Of a stretch of 64,000 nucleotides of DNA, positions 1 to 9,315 are shown piece by piece. Below the pieces are notes generated by a model, which was not told where the DNA came from, did not search any database, and worked only from the letters and a program-made list of their open reading frames with translations. A program made the translations under genes and the position numbers. Numbering within the stretch: position 1 is the first letter of the stretch; every line of letters starts with the position of its first letter. Origin of the DNA: VGBV01 sp963813725 (lineage in GTDB: Bacteria > Actinomycetota > Thermoleophilia > Solirubrobacterales > 70-9); the NCBI GenBank assembly GCA_963813725.1, contig CAWFAI010000011.1:15605-79604 (forward strand), read 5' to 3'.

Positions 1-2190
1 CTCGGCCAGCAGCGTCGCCTGCTCGGCGCTCTCGATCCCCTCGGCCACCACGTCCAGCGCAAAGGCCTCGGCCATTCCCACGATCGCCGAGACGATCGCC
101 TTGTCCTTGTCCTGCTGTTCGAGGTCCGAGATGAAGTTGCGGTCGATCTTGACGACATCGATCGGGAACCGCTTCAGGTGGCTGAGCGAGGAGTAGCCGG
201 TCCCGAAGTCGTCGAGCACGATCGAGGATCCCGTCTCCTGCAGGTGCTCCAGCGCCTCGACCGTCCCTGGCGTGTCCCTGATCAGGACGTGCTCGGTTAT
301 CTCGAAGCCCAGGTCGCGCCGCCGCGCGCCCGTCGCGTCGAACTGCGCGTCGACCTGGCGCACGAAGTTCGGCTGTACGAGCTGGCGGGGCGAGAGGTTG
401 ACGTACAGGGGCAGGTAGCGCCGGCGCTCGTCCGATCGCCACCTGGCGGCGAGGGAGAAGGCCTCGCGCAGCGTCCACTCCCCCAGCGGCAGGATCGCCC
501 CGGTCTGCTCGGCGATCGGGATGAATTCGGCGGGCGAGACCCTCCCCAGCTTGGGATGCTCCCAGCGCAACAGCGCCTCGGAGCCGACGGGCTCGCCGGC
601 CGGCAGCGAGACGATCGGCTGGATGGCGAGGCTCAGCTCCCCGCGCTCCGGCGCCGCCCGCAGCGCGTTCTCGTACTCCAGGCGCATCAGCACCCGCTGG
701 CGCAGCGAGCTGTCAAAGAACTCGAACCCTCCCCGGGTGCGCTCCTTGGCGCGGTACATGGCGGCGTCGGCGTCGGCGATCAGCTCCTCGGCCTCGGCAT
801 CGCCGTCGGAGAGGACGATGCCGATGCTGGCGCCGATGCGGTGCTCGGCGCCGCCGATCCGGAACGGCTCGTGCAGCGCCGCCCGCAGGCGCGAGCCGAT
901 CTCGATCGCCTGGGCCTCGCTGACCACGTCCTCGCAGAGGACCGCGAACTCGTCGCCCCCGAAGCGCGCGACCGTGTCGGTCATGACCAGGGCCCCGCGC
1001 AGCCTGGGCCCCACGGCCTTCAGCACCTCGTCGCCGAGCCGGTGGCCGTAGCTGTCGTTGACGCGCTTGAAATCGTCCAGGTCGAGGAAGTAGACGGCGA
1101 ACTGCGCGCCGCCATCGCGGGCGCGATCCATGGTCTCCCTGAGCCGATCGGTGAAGTGGAGCCGGTTCGGCCGCCCGGTCAGGTGGTCGTGCATCGCCAG
1201 GTGCTCACGCTCGGCGGCGACCCGCCTGCGCTCGGTCGCCTCGCCGATCACGTGGGCTATCGCCTTTATGAACTCGGAGTCGCTGGGCTTGAAGCGGCGG
1301 TGGGACCCGCCGTAGGCGACGAGCACGCCGAGGGCGCCCTCCCCCCGCCGCACCGCGACCGCCAGCTCCCCATTCAGCTGCACCGGCTCCGAGGAACCCA
1401 GCGCCGCGAGGGCGAGCGGGGTCTTGGCGCCCAGCGTCGGCAGGGCCTCGACGCCGTCGGCTCCGGCGCCCGCCCTGAGCACCAGCTCGTTCTCGCCGTC
1501 CAGGAAGCGGAACACCCCGGCGCGATCGACGCCGAGCGCTTCGGTCACGGCGTTGGCGGCGAGGGTGTAGAGCTTGGCGACGTCCTCCTGCGCGAGCGCG
1601 AACCGCCCCAGCTCCGCGACCTTCGCCTGCTTCAGCGAGCGCTCTCGCAGCACCTCGAGCTTGTGGCGCAGCACCAGGGTCACCGCCGCGATCACGCTCA
1701 GGGTCGCGATCACCATCAGCCACGCCTGGCCCCCCGCCGCCCCCGGGACCGCGATCAGGACGGTGGCGTAGCAGGCGCCCACAAAGACGATGTTCCAGAT
1801 CGTGGCGCGGGTGCTGAACAGGGAGGCGGTCGAGAGCACCGACCAGAAGTAGAACGTCGCGTACAGCAGGGAGTCGGCGCCGTCGGCCGCGACGAGGACG
1901 GTGATCAACACCGTCCCGAGCGGCGAGAGCGCGGGCAGCACCCAGCCGGGCAGGCGGTCGAAGCCGAACAGCAGCACGGCGCTGACGGCGCAGGCCGCCG
2001 CGCAGACCGCGAATATCGCCGGCTCGTGGCGGTCGCCGCCGGCCGGGAAGGCGAGGCTCGCGAGCACGAGCGTCGCGCCCAGCCCGTACAGGTAGATGTA
2101 GGTGCGCGCGATCGTCGCCGGGTCGCGGGAGGGGATCGTCTCCTCGCCCAGGTCCCACCGCAGCCTTTGGAGAAGACCGGAAGCCTGCAT
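1..2190 (-). CDS. GGDEF-EAL cyclic-di-GMP signalling protein, C-terminus cut by window
   Basis: A membrane-bound protein that should make and/or degrade cyclic di-GMP. From ATG at 2190 the frame stays open to base 1 (730 codons), so the end of the EAL domain lies outside the window. Residues about 25-150 are hydrophobic with several membrane segments, about 200-310 resemble a GAF-type sensor, a GGDEF domain follows with an intact FGGDEF active loop near residue 408, and the EAL domain has an intact EALLRW near residue 532 and a DDFGTGYSSL stretch near its end. Both catalytic signatures are therefore present; which activity dominates cannot be told. No operon partner is visible upstream on this strand. 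Confidence 0.93.
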   Translation of the reverse strand, partial: MQASGLLQRLRWDLGEETIPSRDPATIARTYIYLYGLGATLVLASLAFPAGGDRHEPAIFAVCAAACAVSAVLLFGFDRLPGWVLPALSPLGTVLITVLVAADGADSLLYATFYFWSVLSTASLFSTRATIWNIVFVGACYATVLIAVPGAAGGQAWLMVIATLSVIAAVTLVLRHKLEVLRERSLKQAKVAELGRFALAQEDVAKLYTLAANAVTEALGVDRAGVFRFLDGENELVLRAGAGADGVEALPTLGAKTPLALAALGSSEPVQLNGELAVAVRRGEGALGVLVAYGGSHRRFKPSDSEFIKAIAHVIGEATERRRVAAEREHLAMHDHLTGRPNRLHFTDRLRETMDRARDGGAQFAVYFLDLDDFKRVNDSYGHRLGDEVLKAVGPRLRGALVMTDTVARFGGDEFAVLCEDVVSEAQAIEIGSRLRAALHEPFRIGGAEHRIGASIGIVLSDGDAEAEELIADADAAMYRAKERTRGGFEFFDSSLRQRVLMRLEYENALRAAPERGELSLAIQPIVSLPAGEPVGSEALLRWEHPKLGRVSPAEFIPIAEQTGAILPLGEWTLREAFSLAARWRSDERRRYLPLYVNLSPRQLVQPNFVRQVDAQFDATGARRRDLGFEITEHVLIRDTPGTVEALEHLQETGSSIVLDDFGTGYSSLSHLKRFPIDVVKIDRNFISDLEQQDKDKAIVSAIVGMAEAFALDVVAEGIESAEQATLLAE

Positions 2191-2246
2191 AAGAGATGTT
2201 TCGGCCCCTGCGCCGAGGCGCTTTAGGCGCGGGCGCCCGACCGGGC

Positions 2247-3071
2247 TCAGGCGCGGGCGCCGGCCCGCTCCAGGGCCAGCTCGGCGACCAGCTCGGGATG
2301 GTCCAGCAGCGGCGAGTGGCCGTGGCCCGGCAGCTCCCGCAGCTCGGCGCCGGGGATGGCCTCGGCCATTCGCGGGCCGCCGCGGCAGTCGAGCACCCCG
2401 TCCTCGCTGCCCCAGGCGATCAGCACGGGACAGTCGATCCGGCCGAAGCCCTCGCGGTTGTTCTCGATCAGGTCGCCTGGGCCGGCCACGTCGGGCAACA
2501 GCTTCGGGTGGCCGGGACAGCGGGCGAGGTAGCGGATCGTGGTCTCCAGCTCGCCCGGATCGACCAGGTCAGGGTCCTTGACCGATCCGCGCAGAGCGAT
2601 CGCCCGCAGCCGCGGCGAGCGCGTGATCGGCCCGACCAGCGGGCCCAGCAGCCGGGCTGAGTGGCGCGATCGCGCCAGCGCCCGCTTCGAGTGCCGAGCC
2701 TCGGCCTCGGTCGCCCCGCCCACCGGGGCCACCGCGAGCACGTCGATCGCGCGCCCGCGGCGCGCCAGCTCCAGCGAGATCCAGCCTCCCATCGAGTGGC
2801 CGACGAGGTGCGCCCGCTCGATCCCGAGCCGGTCCATCTCATCGGCGACCGCGGTCGCAAGAGAGCCCATCCGTTCGGGAACCGGGCCCTCGAACCATGG
2901 CTGGTCGCCGAAGCCCGGCAGATCGAACGCGATCACGTCAAAGCGCTCTTCGAGCCGGGCGCGGACGCGATCCCAGACACCGCGGCGGGAGCCGAGGCCG
3001 TGGATCAGCAACATCGGCTCGCCCGAGCCGCCTCGCGTGCTGCCCAGCGGACGGTCGGTGAGCGGGCTCAC
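2247..3071 (-). CDS. alpha/beta hydrolase
   Basis: A 274-residue cytoplasmic alpha/beta-fold hydrolase without signal peptide. The oxyanion HG (LLIHGLG, residues 22-28), the nucleophile elbow GHSMGG (Ser near residue 92), an acidic residue in GSEDGVLD and the catalytic His in PGHGHSP near the end make a complete triad. The length is normal for the family. The substrate is unknown; esters, lactones or ring-cleavage products are typical for relatives. It ends 57 bases downstream of the GGDEF-EAL start on the same strand, so cotranscription is possible but not required. Confidence 0.93.
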   Translation of the reverse strand: MSPLTDRPLGSTRGGSGEPMLLIHGLGSRRGVWDRVRARLEERFDVIAFDLPGFGDQPWFEGPVPERMGSLATAVADEMDRLGIERAHLVGHSMGGWISLELARRGRAIDVLAVAPVGGATEAEARHSKRALARSRHSARLLGPLVGPITRSPRLRAIALRGSVKDPDLVDPGELETTIRYLARCPGHPKLLPDVAGPGDLIENNREGFGRIDCPVLIAWGSEDGVLDCRGGPRMAEAIPGAELRELPGHGHSPLLDHPELVAELALERAGARA

Positions 3072-3189
3072 GCAGCCAACATAACGCCGGCCCGGTTTCG
3101 TTCGGCCCCTAACGCCTTTTGTTTGCGCGCACGGGCAGCGGGTATCTCTTTCGCCGAGCAGTCACGGAAGATCAAAGGAGGCGAGAGAC

Positions 3190-3249
3190 GTGTACATCGG
3201 CATCGGAGCGTTGATTCTGATCCTGATCCTTGTCGTGCTGTTCGCGTAG
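3190..3249 (+). CDS. 19-residue hydrophobic membrane peptide
   Basis: A tiny ORF: GTG start, 19 residues, TAG stop. Nearly the whole product is one membrane helix (it begins MYIGIG and continues with Ile/Leu/Val). A strong Shine-Dalgarno AAAGGAGG ends about 8 bases before the GTG, and an 11-bp GC hairpin follows at 3272-3302, so it looks like a complete monocistronic unit between two genes on the other strand. Very small hydrophobic proteins of this kind are common and poorly annotated in actinobacteria; I know no function for this one. Confidence 0.55.
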   Translation: MYIGIGALILILILVVLFA

Positions 3250-3271
3250 CTGCCGCGACGGGATAACTGTA

Positions 3272-3302
3272 GGCGCGCCTCCGCCACCTGCGGGGGCGCG
3301 CC
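3272..3302 (+). terminator. GC-rich hairpin after the 19-residue ORF
   Basis: An 11-base arm GGCGCGCCTCC (3272-3282) and GGGGGCGCGCC (3292-3302) pair across a 9-base loop with one G-U pair. There is no T-tract, as is usual in very GC-rich actinobacteria. Confidence 0.55.
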
Positions 3303-3351
3303 CATGTCCGCATTCGGGCCCGCCGCCGGCTGCAGGCGTAGAGCGGTGCCC

Positions 3352-3678
3352 CTAATCCGTGGGTCGTGCGCGGTTGATCACCGTGGTCTCGGGGACAGCT
3401 GCTCCCATCGTCCAGTACTCCCAGCCATCGATCTCCAAATAGGTGAGGCGATAGCGCGGCCTGGCAGCGTCGCGCGGCCAGGGCTTGACTATCCCTTCCT
3501 CGCGGATCAGGACGACGAATTCGAAAAACTTTTGCTCAAGATCTGGCCGCCACCCGCGCACCGTGTATTCGTGCGGCCATTGGGGCATGGTCTTGGCGAA
3601 CTGCCAGCGGACTTCCGCGATGTACCGACGGGCGTCATCAATGGTGGAAGGCATCGCACTGACATAGGTCTGCGTCAC
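3352..3678 (-). CDS. conserved hypothetical protein (WPHEYTVR / WTMG family)
   Basis: A 108-residue soluble protein of unknown function. It carries WPHEYTVRGWRP (residues about 34-45) and YWTMGAAVPETTVINR near the C-terminus. These match a small bacterial hypothetical family that I recall as having the pattern PHEYT..W, a central F.F...I, and a terminal YWTMG...T.IINR. Many aromatic and basic residues suggest a nucleic-acid or small-ligand role, but this is speculation. It follows the NTF2-like gene on the same strand with a 29-base gap and may be cotranscribed. Confidence 0.8.
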   Translation of the reverse strand: MTQTYVSAMPSTIDDARRYIAEVRWQFAKTMPQWPHEYTVRGWRPDLEQKFFEFVVLIREEGIVKPWPRDAARPRYRLTYLEIDGWEYWTMGAAVPETTVINRARPTD

Positions 3679-3707
3679 GAACTGCTTTCTGACGCGGAGC
3701 GGACGGT

Positions 3708-4172
3708 CTAGGCGAAGAGCCCGACGGACTCGAGCGCCTCGGAGATGTCCGAGTAGACGGTCAGCCGGGCGACCTTCTTGTCGCGCTGCTCGACGACGTG
3801 GGCGAGGGGAACGTCCAGCTCCACCCCACCCTCCTCGCCTCTGATGTGCAGCCTGCCCAGCACCACCCAGCGGTCCTTGCCCGCGAAGCGGATCCCCACG
3901 GGAAGGAACCGCTCCTGCTCGAACAGCTTCTCCATCTCGCGGCGCCAGTTGAGGAAGCCCCTCACCCCCTTGTAGCTCTTGCCGTCGAGGAAGATCGCCT
4001 TCATCTGGGCCTGGAAGTCCGGATGCAGGATCGCGCCGATCGCCTCGGCGTCGCCGCTGTCGAACTCGCCGTAGAGTCGCTGGATGGCCTCAAGCGCAGA
4101 GCCGGTGTCGGCCTCCTCCATCGCGGCGTTGAACTGGCGTTCGAGAGCCTCTACGTCCTGCTTCTCGTACAT
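3708..4172 (-). CDS. NTF2-like / SnoaL-type protein
   Basis: A 154-residue protein with the pattern of the SnoaL/NTF2-like cone fold: an N-terminal helix (RLYGEFDSGDAEAIGAILHPDFQ), then alternating strands ending in a conserved hydrophobic segment (ARLTVYSDISEALESVGL). Members include isomerases, cyclases, dehydratases and pure ligand binders; no catalytic His/Asp pair can be assigned confidently here. It starts at ATG 4172 and is likely the first gene of a pair with the downstream hypothetical. Two related proteins, one of them truncated, occur near 15.1-15.7 kb. Confidence 0.85.
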   Translation of the reverse strand: MYEKQDVEALERQFNAAMEEADTGSALEAIQRLYGEFDSGDAEAIGAILHPDFQAQMKAIFLDGKSYKGVRGFLNWRREMEKLFEQERFLPVGIRFAGKDRWVVLGRLHIRGEEGGVELDVPLAHVVEQRDKKVARLTVYSDISEALESVGLFA

Positions 4173-4392
4173 CTCTCCCTAGTGGTCGCTGGATGCCGAT
4201 CTTCTTGCCGGGGAAGCTATAGCGGAGCCCCTTCGAGAGGAATCCTGAGCGAGTGGCGAGGCGGCCAGGGTCGATTCATAGCCTGACTCCGGCTGACCCG
4301 TCTTTGGCCGATCCCGCGTCCCGCTTCACGTTTTGCCGATCCGGTCGGCGGGAAGGCTCCTCCCTGACAGCGACAAGGAGGAGTGAACCAAG

Positions 4393-4818
4393 ATGGGCAA
4401 GACGGCCCGCGAAGTGATGACCAGCCCATGTGAGTGCGTGGGCGAGAAGGACACGGTGGCGGACGCCGCCAAGAAGCTGGCCGAGCTGGAGGTCGGCTCG
4501 ATGCCGATCTGCGGCGAGGACGACCGGCTCAAGGGCATGCTCACCGACCGCGACATCGTGGTCAAGGTGATCGCCAAGGGCAAGGACCCCAGCGACGTCA
4601 CCGCCGGTGACCTCGGCGAGGGCAAGCCGGTCACGATCGGCGCCGACGACTCCGTCGAGGAGGCGCTGTCCGTGATGTCGGAGCACGCGATCCGCCGCCT
4701 GCCGGTGATCGACGGGCACGACCTCGTCGGCATCGTCAGCCAGGCGGACGTCGCCAAGAACCTTCCCGAGGAGAAGGTGGGCGACCTGGTCGAGGCGATC
4801 TCGTCCGCTCCCGCCTGA
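4393..4818 (+). CDS. tandem CBS-domain protein
   Basis: A 141-residue protein made only of two CBS motifs (about residues 8-63 and 72-133), with typical signatures GMLTDRDIVVKVI and VGIVSQADVAK. Stand-alone CBS pairs bind adenine nucleotides such as AMP, ATP or SAM and act as energy or stress sensors. A clear AAGGAGG lies 11-17 bases before the ATG. No fused effector domain is present and the neighbours do not reveal a partner. Confidence 0.95.
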   Translation: MGKTAREVMTSPCECVGEKDTVADAAKKLAELEVGSMPICGEDDRLKGMLTDRDIVVKVIAKGKDPSDVTAGDLGEGKPVTIGADDSVEEALSVMSEHAIRRLPVIDGHDLVGIVSQADVAKNLPEEKVGDLVEAISSAPA

Positions 4819-4926
4819 CCCGCAACTCCCACCCGACATAGCCGCGACCGAATCCGCTCCTGTCCTTAGAGTCGGGGGATCGCCGACGCTTCACTGACAG
4901 GCGCCGACCTGCAGCGCCGCACGCGG

Positions 4927-6387
4927 GTGCTGCTGACGCTGACGCTGCTGACCTCGAACCTGATCGGGGCTGGGATCGCGTTCGCGATCGCCAACTACGT
5001 CGTGCCGGCCGAGATCACCAACGAGGACTCGGTCCGCGAGACGGACCTGATCGCGATGGCGATCTACCTGCCGCTGGCGCTTGTGGCGGGGGTGGTATGG
5101 GGCAATCGCCGCGCCCGGGTGGCGCGCGCGTTCCTGCGCGAGGAGCGGGCGCCGACCCCCGAGGAGCGGCGGGGCGTGATCCAGGCGCCGCTGCGCGTGG
5201 CCCAGCTCTGCGCGGCGCTCTGGGGCGGCGCCGTGATCCTCTTCTTCGTCATCAACCTCCAGTTCTCGCTGGAGGTTGCCTACAACGTGGCCGTCACGGT
5301 CGCGCTCGGGGGAATCACCACCTGCGGGATCGCCTACCTGCAGACCGAGCGGCTGCTGCGGCCGACCGCGGTCCGCGCCCTGGCGAGCGCCGCACCCGAG
5401 CGCGCCGGGGTGCCCGGCGTGGCCGCGCGCAGCGTCATCTTCTGGGCCCTCGGCACCGGCGTGCCGCTGGTGGGCCTGCTGCTGGTGGCGCTCGGCGTGC
5501 TCGCGGGCGACGACCAGATCTCCGACCAGCAGCTCGCGACCGTCGTCGCGGTGCTGGGCGGCCTGGCTCTGGTGATCGGCCTCCTGGTCTCTGTGCTCGC
5601 GGCCCGCGCCACGGCCGACCCGATCATCTCGGTCCGCGACGCGCTGGCCGAGGTCGAGCGCGGCGAGCTCGACGTCGAGGTGCCGGTCTATGACGGCAGC
5701 GAGGTGGGCCAGCTCCAGGCCGGCTTCAACCGCATGGTCGCCGGGCTGCGCGAGCGCGAGAGGATCCGCGAGACGTTCGGCACCTACGTCGACCGCGAGG
5801 TGGCCGAGCACATTCTCAGCGAGGACGGGGGCGCCGAGGGCCAGGAGGTCGAGGTGACGCTGATGTTCGTGGACGTCCGCGACTTCACCGGCTTCGCCGA
5901 GCGCGCGGACCCGCGCGAGGTCGTCTCGGCCCTGAACAGGTTGTTCGAGTGCGCGGTCCCGATCGTCCGCAGGCACGGCGGGCACGTGGACAAGTTCATC
6001 GGCGACGGCTTTCTCGCCGTCTTCGGCACGCCCCGCCCGAGCGACGACCACGCGGACAGGGCCCTTGCCGCGGCGCTGGAGATCGCCCAGGCCGTGGAGG
6101 GCATGGACGACGACCAGCTTCAGATCGGGATCGGGCTCAACTCCGGCTCGGTGGTCGCCGGCAGCATCGGCGGCGCCGACCGCCTGGAGTTCAGCGTCAT
6201 CGGCGACGCGGTCAACGTCGCGTCCCGGGTGGAGTCCGCGACGCGCGAGACCGGCGACTTGATCCTGCTGAGCGAGCGCACCCGCGAGCTGCTGCGGGGC
6301 GACCACGACCTGCTCGCGCGCGCGGGGATCGAGCTCAAGGGCAAGAGCGGCGACGCGACGCTGTACGCGCCGTCCCTAGAACCCTGA
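4927..6387 (+). CDS. membrane-bound class III adenylate/guanylate cyclase with HAMP domain
   Basis: It makes cyclic nucleotide from NTP. Membrane segments lie in the first 230 residues, a HAMP linker at about 220-280, and a C-terminal class III cyclase domain from about 310. Metal-binding Asp residues are in FVDVRDF and IGDGFLAVFG, the purine-selecting Lys/Asp pair in VDKFIGDG and VIGDAVN, and the transition-state Asn/Arg in NVASRVE, so the site is complete. The Lys/Asp pair favours ATP. The listed start is GTG at 4927; the frame is open back to 4870, and a non-canonical CTG at 4894 would add a charged N-terminus before the first helix. Its end overlaps the convergent NlpC/P60 gene by 12 bases. 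Confidence 0.93.
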   Translation: MLLTLTLLTSNLIGAGIAFAIANYVVPAEITNEDSVRETDLIAMAIYLPLALVAGVVWGNRRARVARAFLREERAPTPEERRGVIQAPLRVAQLCAALWGGAVILFFVINLQFSLEVAYNVAVTVALGGITTCGIAYLQTERLLRPTAVRALASAAPERAGVPGVAARSVIFWALGTGVPLVGLLLVALGVLAGDDQISDQQLATVVAVLGGLALVIGLLVSVLAARATADPIISVRDALAEVERGELDVEVPVYDGSEVGQLQAGFNRMVAGLRERERIRETFGTYVDREVAEHILSEDGGAEGQEVEVTLMFVDVRDFTGFAERADPREVVSALNRLFECAVPIVRRHGGHVDKFIGDGFLAVFGTPRPSDDHADRALAAALEIAQAVEGMDDDQLQIGIGLNSGSVVAGSIGGADRLEFSVIGDAVNVASRVESATRETGDLILLSERTRELLRGDHDLLARAGIELKGKSGDATLYAPSLEP

Positions 6388-7515
6388 GGGGTGGCGCGCC
6401 GTGAAGCCCGCGCTCGAGCGGGCGTCGGAATGCCAGCGGGGACCGGCGCCGCCCGAGGTGTCCCAGCGCAGGCCGGCGACGACCATGTAGGCGTGGCCGT
6501 AGTTGGCGTAGACGGTGATCCAGTTGCCGGCGCCCGGCGAGCCCCAGCCGGTGAAGCCGCCGGAGTCGAGCGGGGTGCTGAGCAGGCCGCCGCCGTGCAG
6601 CGCGTAGCTGACCGCGCCCGAGCAGTCGTAGCCCGATGAGGTGAAAGACCCATGGCCGCCTCCCCAGACATACGGGGTGTCGTTGATCTCGTTGGCGGCC
6701 TCGATCACGGCCTTGACCACCAGCGGCGCGCCCGCGGGCGCGACGGCGGTGTCGCCGACAAGCGAGGCCTGCTCGCCGGGGCCGGGGATCGAGGTGCCGA
6801 GCTCCTCCTCCAGGTCTGACTCGCGCGCCTGCAGCGCCTCCAGCGAGGCGGCGCGCTCCTGGCGCGCGGCGACGAGCTGGGAGTGCTGGGCGGCGAGCTG
6901 GTCCTGGGTCACCTGCAGCTCCTGGCGGCGGCTCGCGACCTCGTCGCGCGCGGTCCTGATCCGCTCCTGGGCCTCTCGCAGCAGCGTCACCGACTGCTCG
7001 ACCTCGGTGCGAAGCTCGGTCACGCGGCCGACGACGGCCTCGTCGTAGTTCTGGATGCGGTCCAGGTACTCGGTCTCGGTCAGCAGGTCCTCGAAGCTGG
7101 CCGACTCGAGAATGACGCTGAGGGTGTCGGGGGTCGGCGACTTGTAGATGCCGACCAGCAGCTTCTCCAGCGACTCGATCGCGCTGGCGAGGCGCACGCG
7201 CACGGCCTTCAGGTGCTCGCGCTCGGCGTTGAGCGCGGCGTTCGCCTGGTCGAGCTGGGCCTGGCGGCGGTCGAGCTCGGCCTGGACGCTGGCGGCCCGG
7301 GCGCGCAGCGCGGCCTCCTCCCCGATCAGCGCGTCGATCTGCGCGTTCTGGCGGTCGATCGTCGCCTGCAGGCCTCCCTGCTGGTCGACGTTCTGCTCGA
7401 GCTCCGAGAGCTTGCCCTCGATCTCGCCGGTCGCGTCCTGCGCAGGGGCGCCGGTGGCCAGGCCCAGCGCGCACAGCGCGACCAGGGCCGGAAGTGGGAA
7501 GAGCAGCCGACGCAC
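6376..7515 (-). CDS. secreted NlpC/P60 peptidoglycan endopeptidase with coiled coil
   Basis: A 379-residue exported wall hydrolase. It has a signal peptide (residues 1-25, ending APAQD), a long coiled coil at about 30-245 rich in Gln/Glu/Ala/Arg like PcsB or RipA-type proteins, and an NlpC/P60-like domain at about 265-379. The catalytic Cys is in SGYDCSGAVSYAL and the His in NYGHAYMVVAG. Enzymes of this build cut the peptide stems of peptidoglycan during division, with the coiled coil restraining activity. The last residues are variable. No partner such as FtsEX is adjacent. Confidence 0.93.
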   Translation of the reverse strand: MRRLLFPLPALVALCALGLATGAPAQDATGEIEGKLSELEQNVDQQGGLQATIDRQNAQIDALIGEEAALRARAASVQAELDRRQAQLDQANAALNAEREHLKAVRVRLASAIESLEKLLVGIYKSPTPDTLSVILESASFEDLLTETEYLDRIQNYDEAVVGRVTELRTEVEQSVTLLREAQERIRTARDEVASRRQELQVTQDQLAAQHSQLVAARQERAASLEALQARESDLEEELGTSIPGPGEQASLVGDTAVAPAGAPLVVKAVIEAANEINDTPYVWGGGHGSFTSSGYDCSGAVSYALHGGGLLSTPLDSGGFTGWGSPGAGNWITVYANYGHAYMVVAGLRWDTSGGAGPRWHSDARSSAGFTARHPSGF

Positions 7516-7611
7516 GGGCGCGACCCTACACGTTCTCCTTCAAATGTCAGCGACCCTTAACACTTCGTGCAAGATACTCTTGCGGCACGCGACTGGCTAG
7601 GCTGACGGCCC

Positions 7612-8530
7612 ATGGAAGGGCGAGAAGAGCGATTCTGCGACGTCGGCGGCGGCATCAGCCTCTGCTACGACGAGCTCGGCGACCCCTCCGGGACGCCGCT
7701 GCTGCTGATCATGGGCCTGGCGACGCAGATGATCGCCTGGCACGAGGACTTCTGCACCGAGCTCGCCGGCCGCGGCTTCCACGTGGTCCGCTTCGACAAC
7801 CGCGACATCGGGCGCTCCATCGCACATGGACTTCCGCCCGCCCACCCCCGGCCAGATGCTGCGGCGCCGCAGCGTGCGGGGCCAGTACACGCTCAGCGAC
7901 ATGGCCGGCGACGCCGCCGGGCTGCTGCGCGAGCTGGAGATGGCGCCGGCCCACGTCGTCGGCGCCTCGATGGGCGGCATGATCGGCCAGACGCTGGCCG
8001 CCGAGCACCCGGAGCTGGTCCGCTCGCTCACCTCGATCATGTCCACCACCGGCAACCGCTGGCGCGGGCAGCCCTCCCCCGCGGTCTACCCGTACCTGCT
8101 GAGGCCCCCGCCGACCGATCGCGAGGCCATGGTCGAGCACGCCACCAGGATCTTCGGGATGGTCGGCTCCACCGGCTTCGAGAACGACCCCCAGCACCTC
8201 CGCGACTACATCGCGCGCAGCTATGACCGTGGCCACGACGTCGCGGGCGGCGCCCGCCAACTCGGCGCCATCATCGCCTCGGGCGACCGCACCCGCCAGC
8301 TCGCCGGCATCAGGACGCCGACGCTGGTCATCCACGGCACCGTCGACCGCCTGGTCCGCCCGTCGGGCGGCAAGGCCACCGCCCGCGCCATCCCCGGCGC
8401 CAGGCTGATGCTGGTCGAGGGCATGGGCCATGACCTCCCCCGCGGCGCCTGGCCGCGGCTGATCGACGCGATCGCCTCGCACGCGGAGGCCGCGGACCGG
8501 GATCGGGCGGCGGTCCCGGCCCAGGCCTGA
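7612..8530 (+). CDS. alpha/beta hydrolase, split by a +1 frameshift
   Basis: ATG 7612 opens an alpha/beta hydrolase (LLLIMGLATQMIAWHEDF, then VVRFDNRDIGRS). The frame then breaks and the protein continues in the next frame from about 7826 (MDFRPPTPGQML, nucleophile elbow GASMGGMIGQ, acid in HGTVDRLV, His in GMGHDLP). Removing the T at 7820 restores the conserved GRSTHMD junction and gives one protein of about 305 residues with an intact triad. I therefore think the break is a sequencing error or a very recent mutation. Relatives are annotated as generic hydrolases or lipases; the substrate is unknown. Confidence 0.85.
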
Positions 8531-8533
8531 GAG

Positions 8534-9315
8534 CTAGCGCGCGCCCATCGAGGCCGCCACCGTGGCGACCTGCTCGGGCGTGCCGATCAGCGCCCGCTGC
8601 AGCTCCTCCTCGAGCGCCAGCCCCTCGGCCGCGCCGCGCGCCGGAGCCTCGTTCAGCAGCCGCTTGGCCGAGCGGATCGCCTGCGGCGACTTCGACGCGA
8701 TTTCGGCCGCCAGCTCGCTCGCCTCGGCCACCGGGTCCTGGGCGATCCGGGTGACCAGGCCCAGCTGCAGCGCCTCGTCGGCCTCGACCACGCGCCCGGT
8801 GTAGGTGAGCTCGCGGGCGACGTCGTCTCGCACCAGCCCGGGCAGCGTGCGGCTCAGCCCCATGTCGGGGATCAGGCCGTAGCGGATCTCCATCACCGAC
8901 ATCCGCGTATCGGGCGCCGCGATGCGGACGTCGGCGGCGAGCGCGATCTGCAGCCCGCCTCCGAGCGCGTTGCCGTGCACGGCTGCGATCACGGGCTGTG
9001 GCAGCGAGCGCCAGCCGTGGGCGGCGCGCTGGGCGAAGTTCCCGTCGGCGTCATCGCGGCGCTGGCCCAGCAGCTCGCCGTCCCCCTGCTGGTCCTCGGA
9101 CATGAAGCTCTTGAAGTCGAGGCCGGCGCAGAAGCTCGGGCCCTCACCGGAGATGACGACCGCGCGGGCGTTCTCGTCTGCGGCGACCTCGTCGATCGCC
9201 GCGTTCAGGGCCTCGAACATGGCCCGGTCGAGGCCGTTGTGCTTGTCGCCGCGGGTCAGCCGTACGTCGGCGACGCCGTCGCGACCTCGATCGAAACGCG
9301 CTCAGGGTCCGGCAT
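8534..9315 (-). CDS. enoyl-CoA hydratase/isomerase family protein (frameshift near the N-terminus)
   Basis: A crotonase-fold enzyme acting on acyl-CoA. The main frame (from 9220) shows the first oxyanion-hole segment SFCAGLDFKSF, a spacer, the second oxyanion segment VHGNALGGGLQIALAADVRI and MEIRYGLIPD. The N-terminus lies upstream in another frame: ATG 9315 reads MPDPERVSIEV; adding one base near 9280 gives EVADGVADVRLTRGDKHNGLD, a standard crotonase start. Full length is about 260 residues. The usual second catalytic Glu is not obvious, so isomerase or hydratase activity cannot be chosen. Confidence 0.85.

Noticed and set aside
178..2226. 682-codon open frame on the plus strand
   Set aside because: It is the antisense shadow of the GGDEF-EAL gene; its composition is Arg/Gly/Ala without any domain, while the minus frame has intact FGGDEF and EALLRW.
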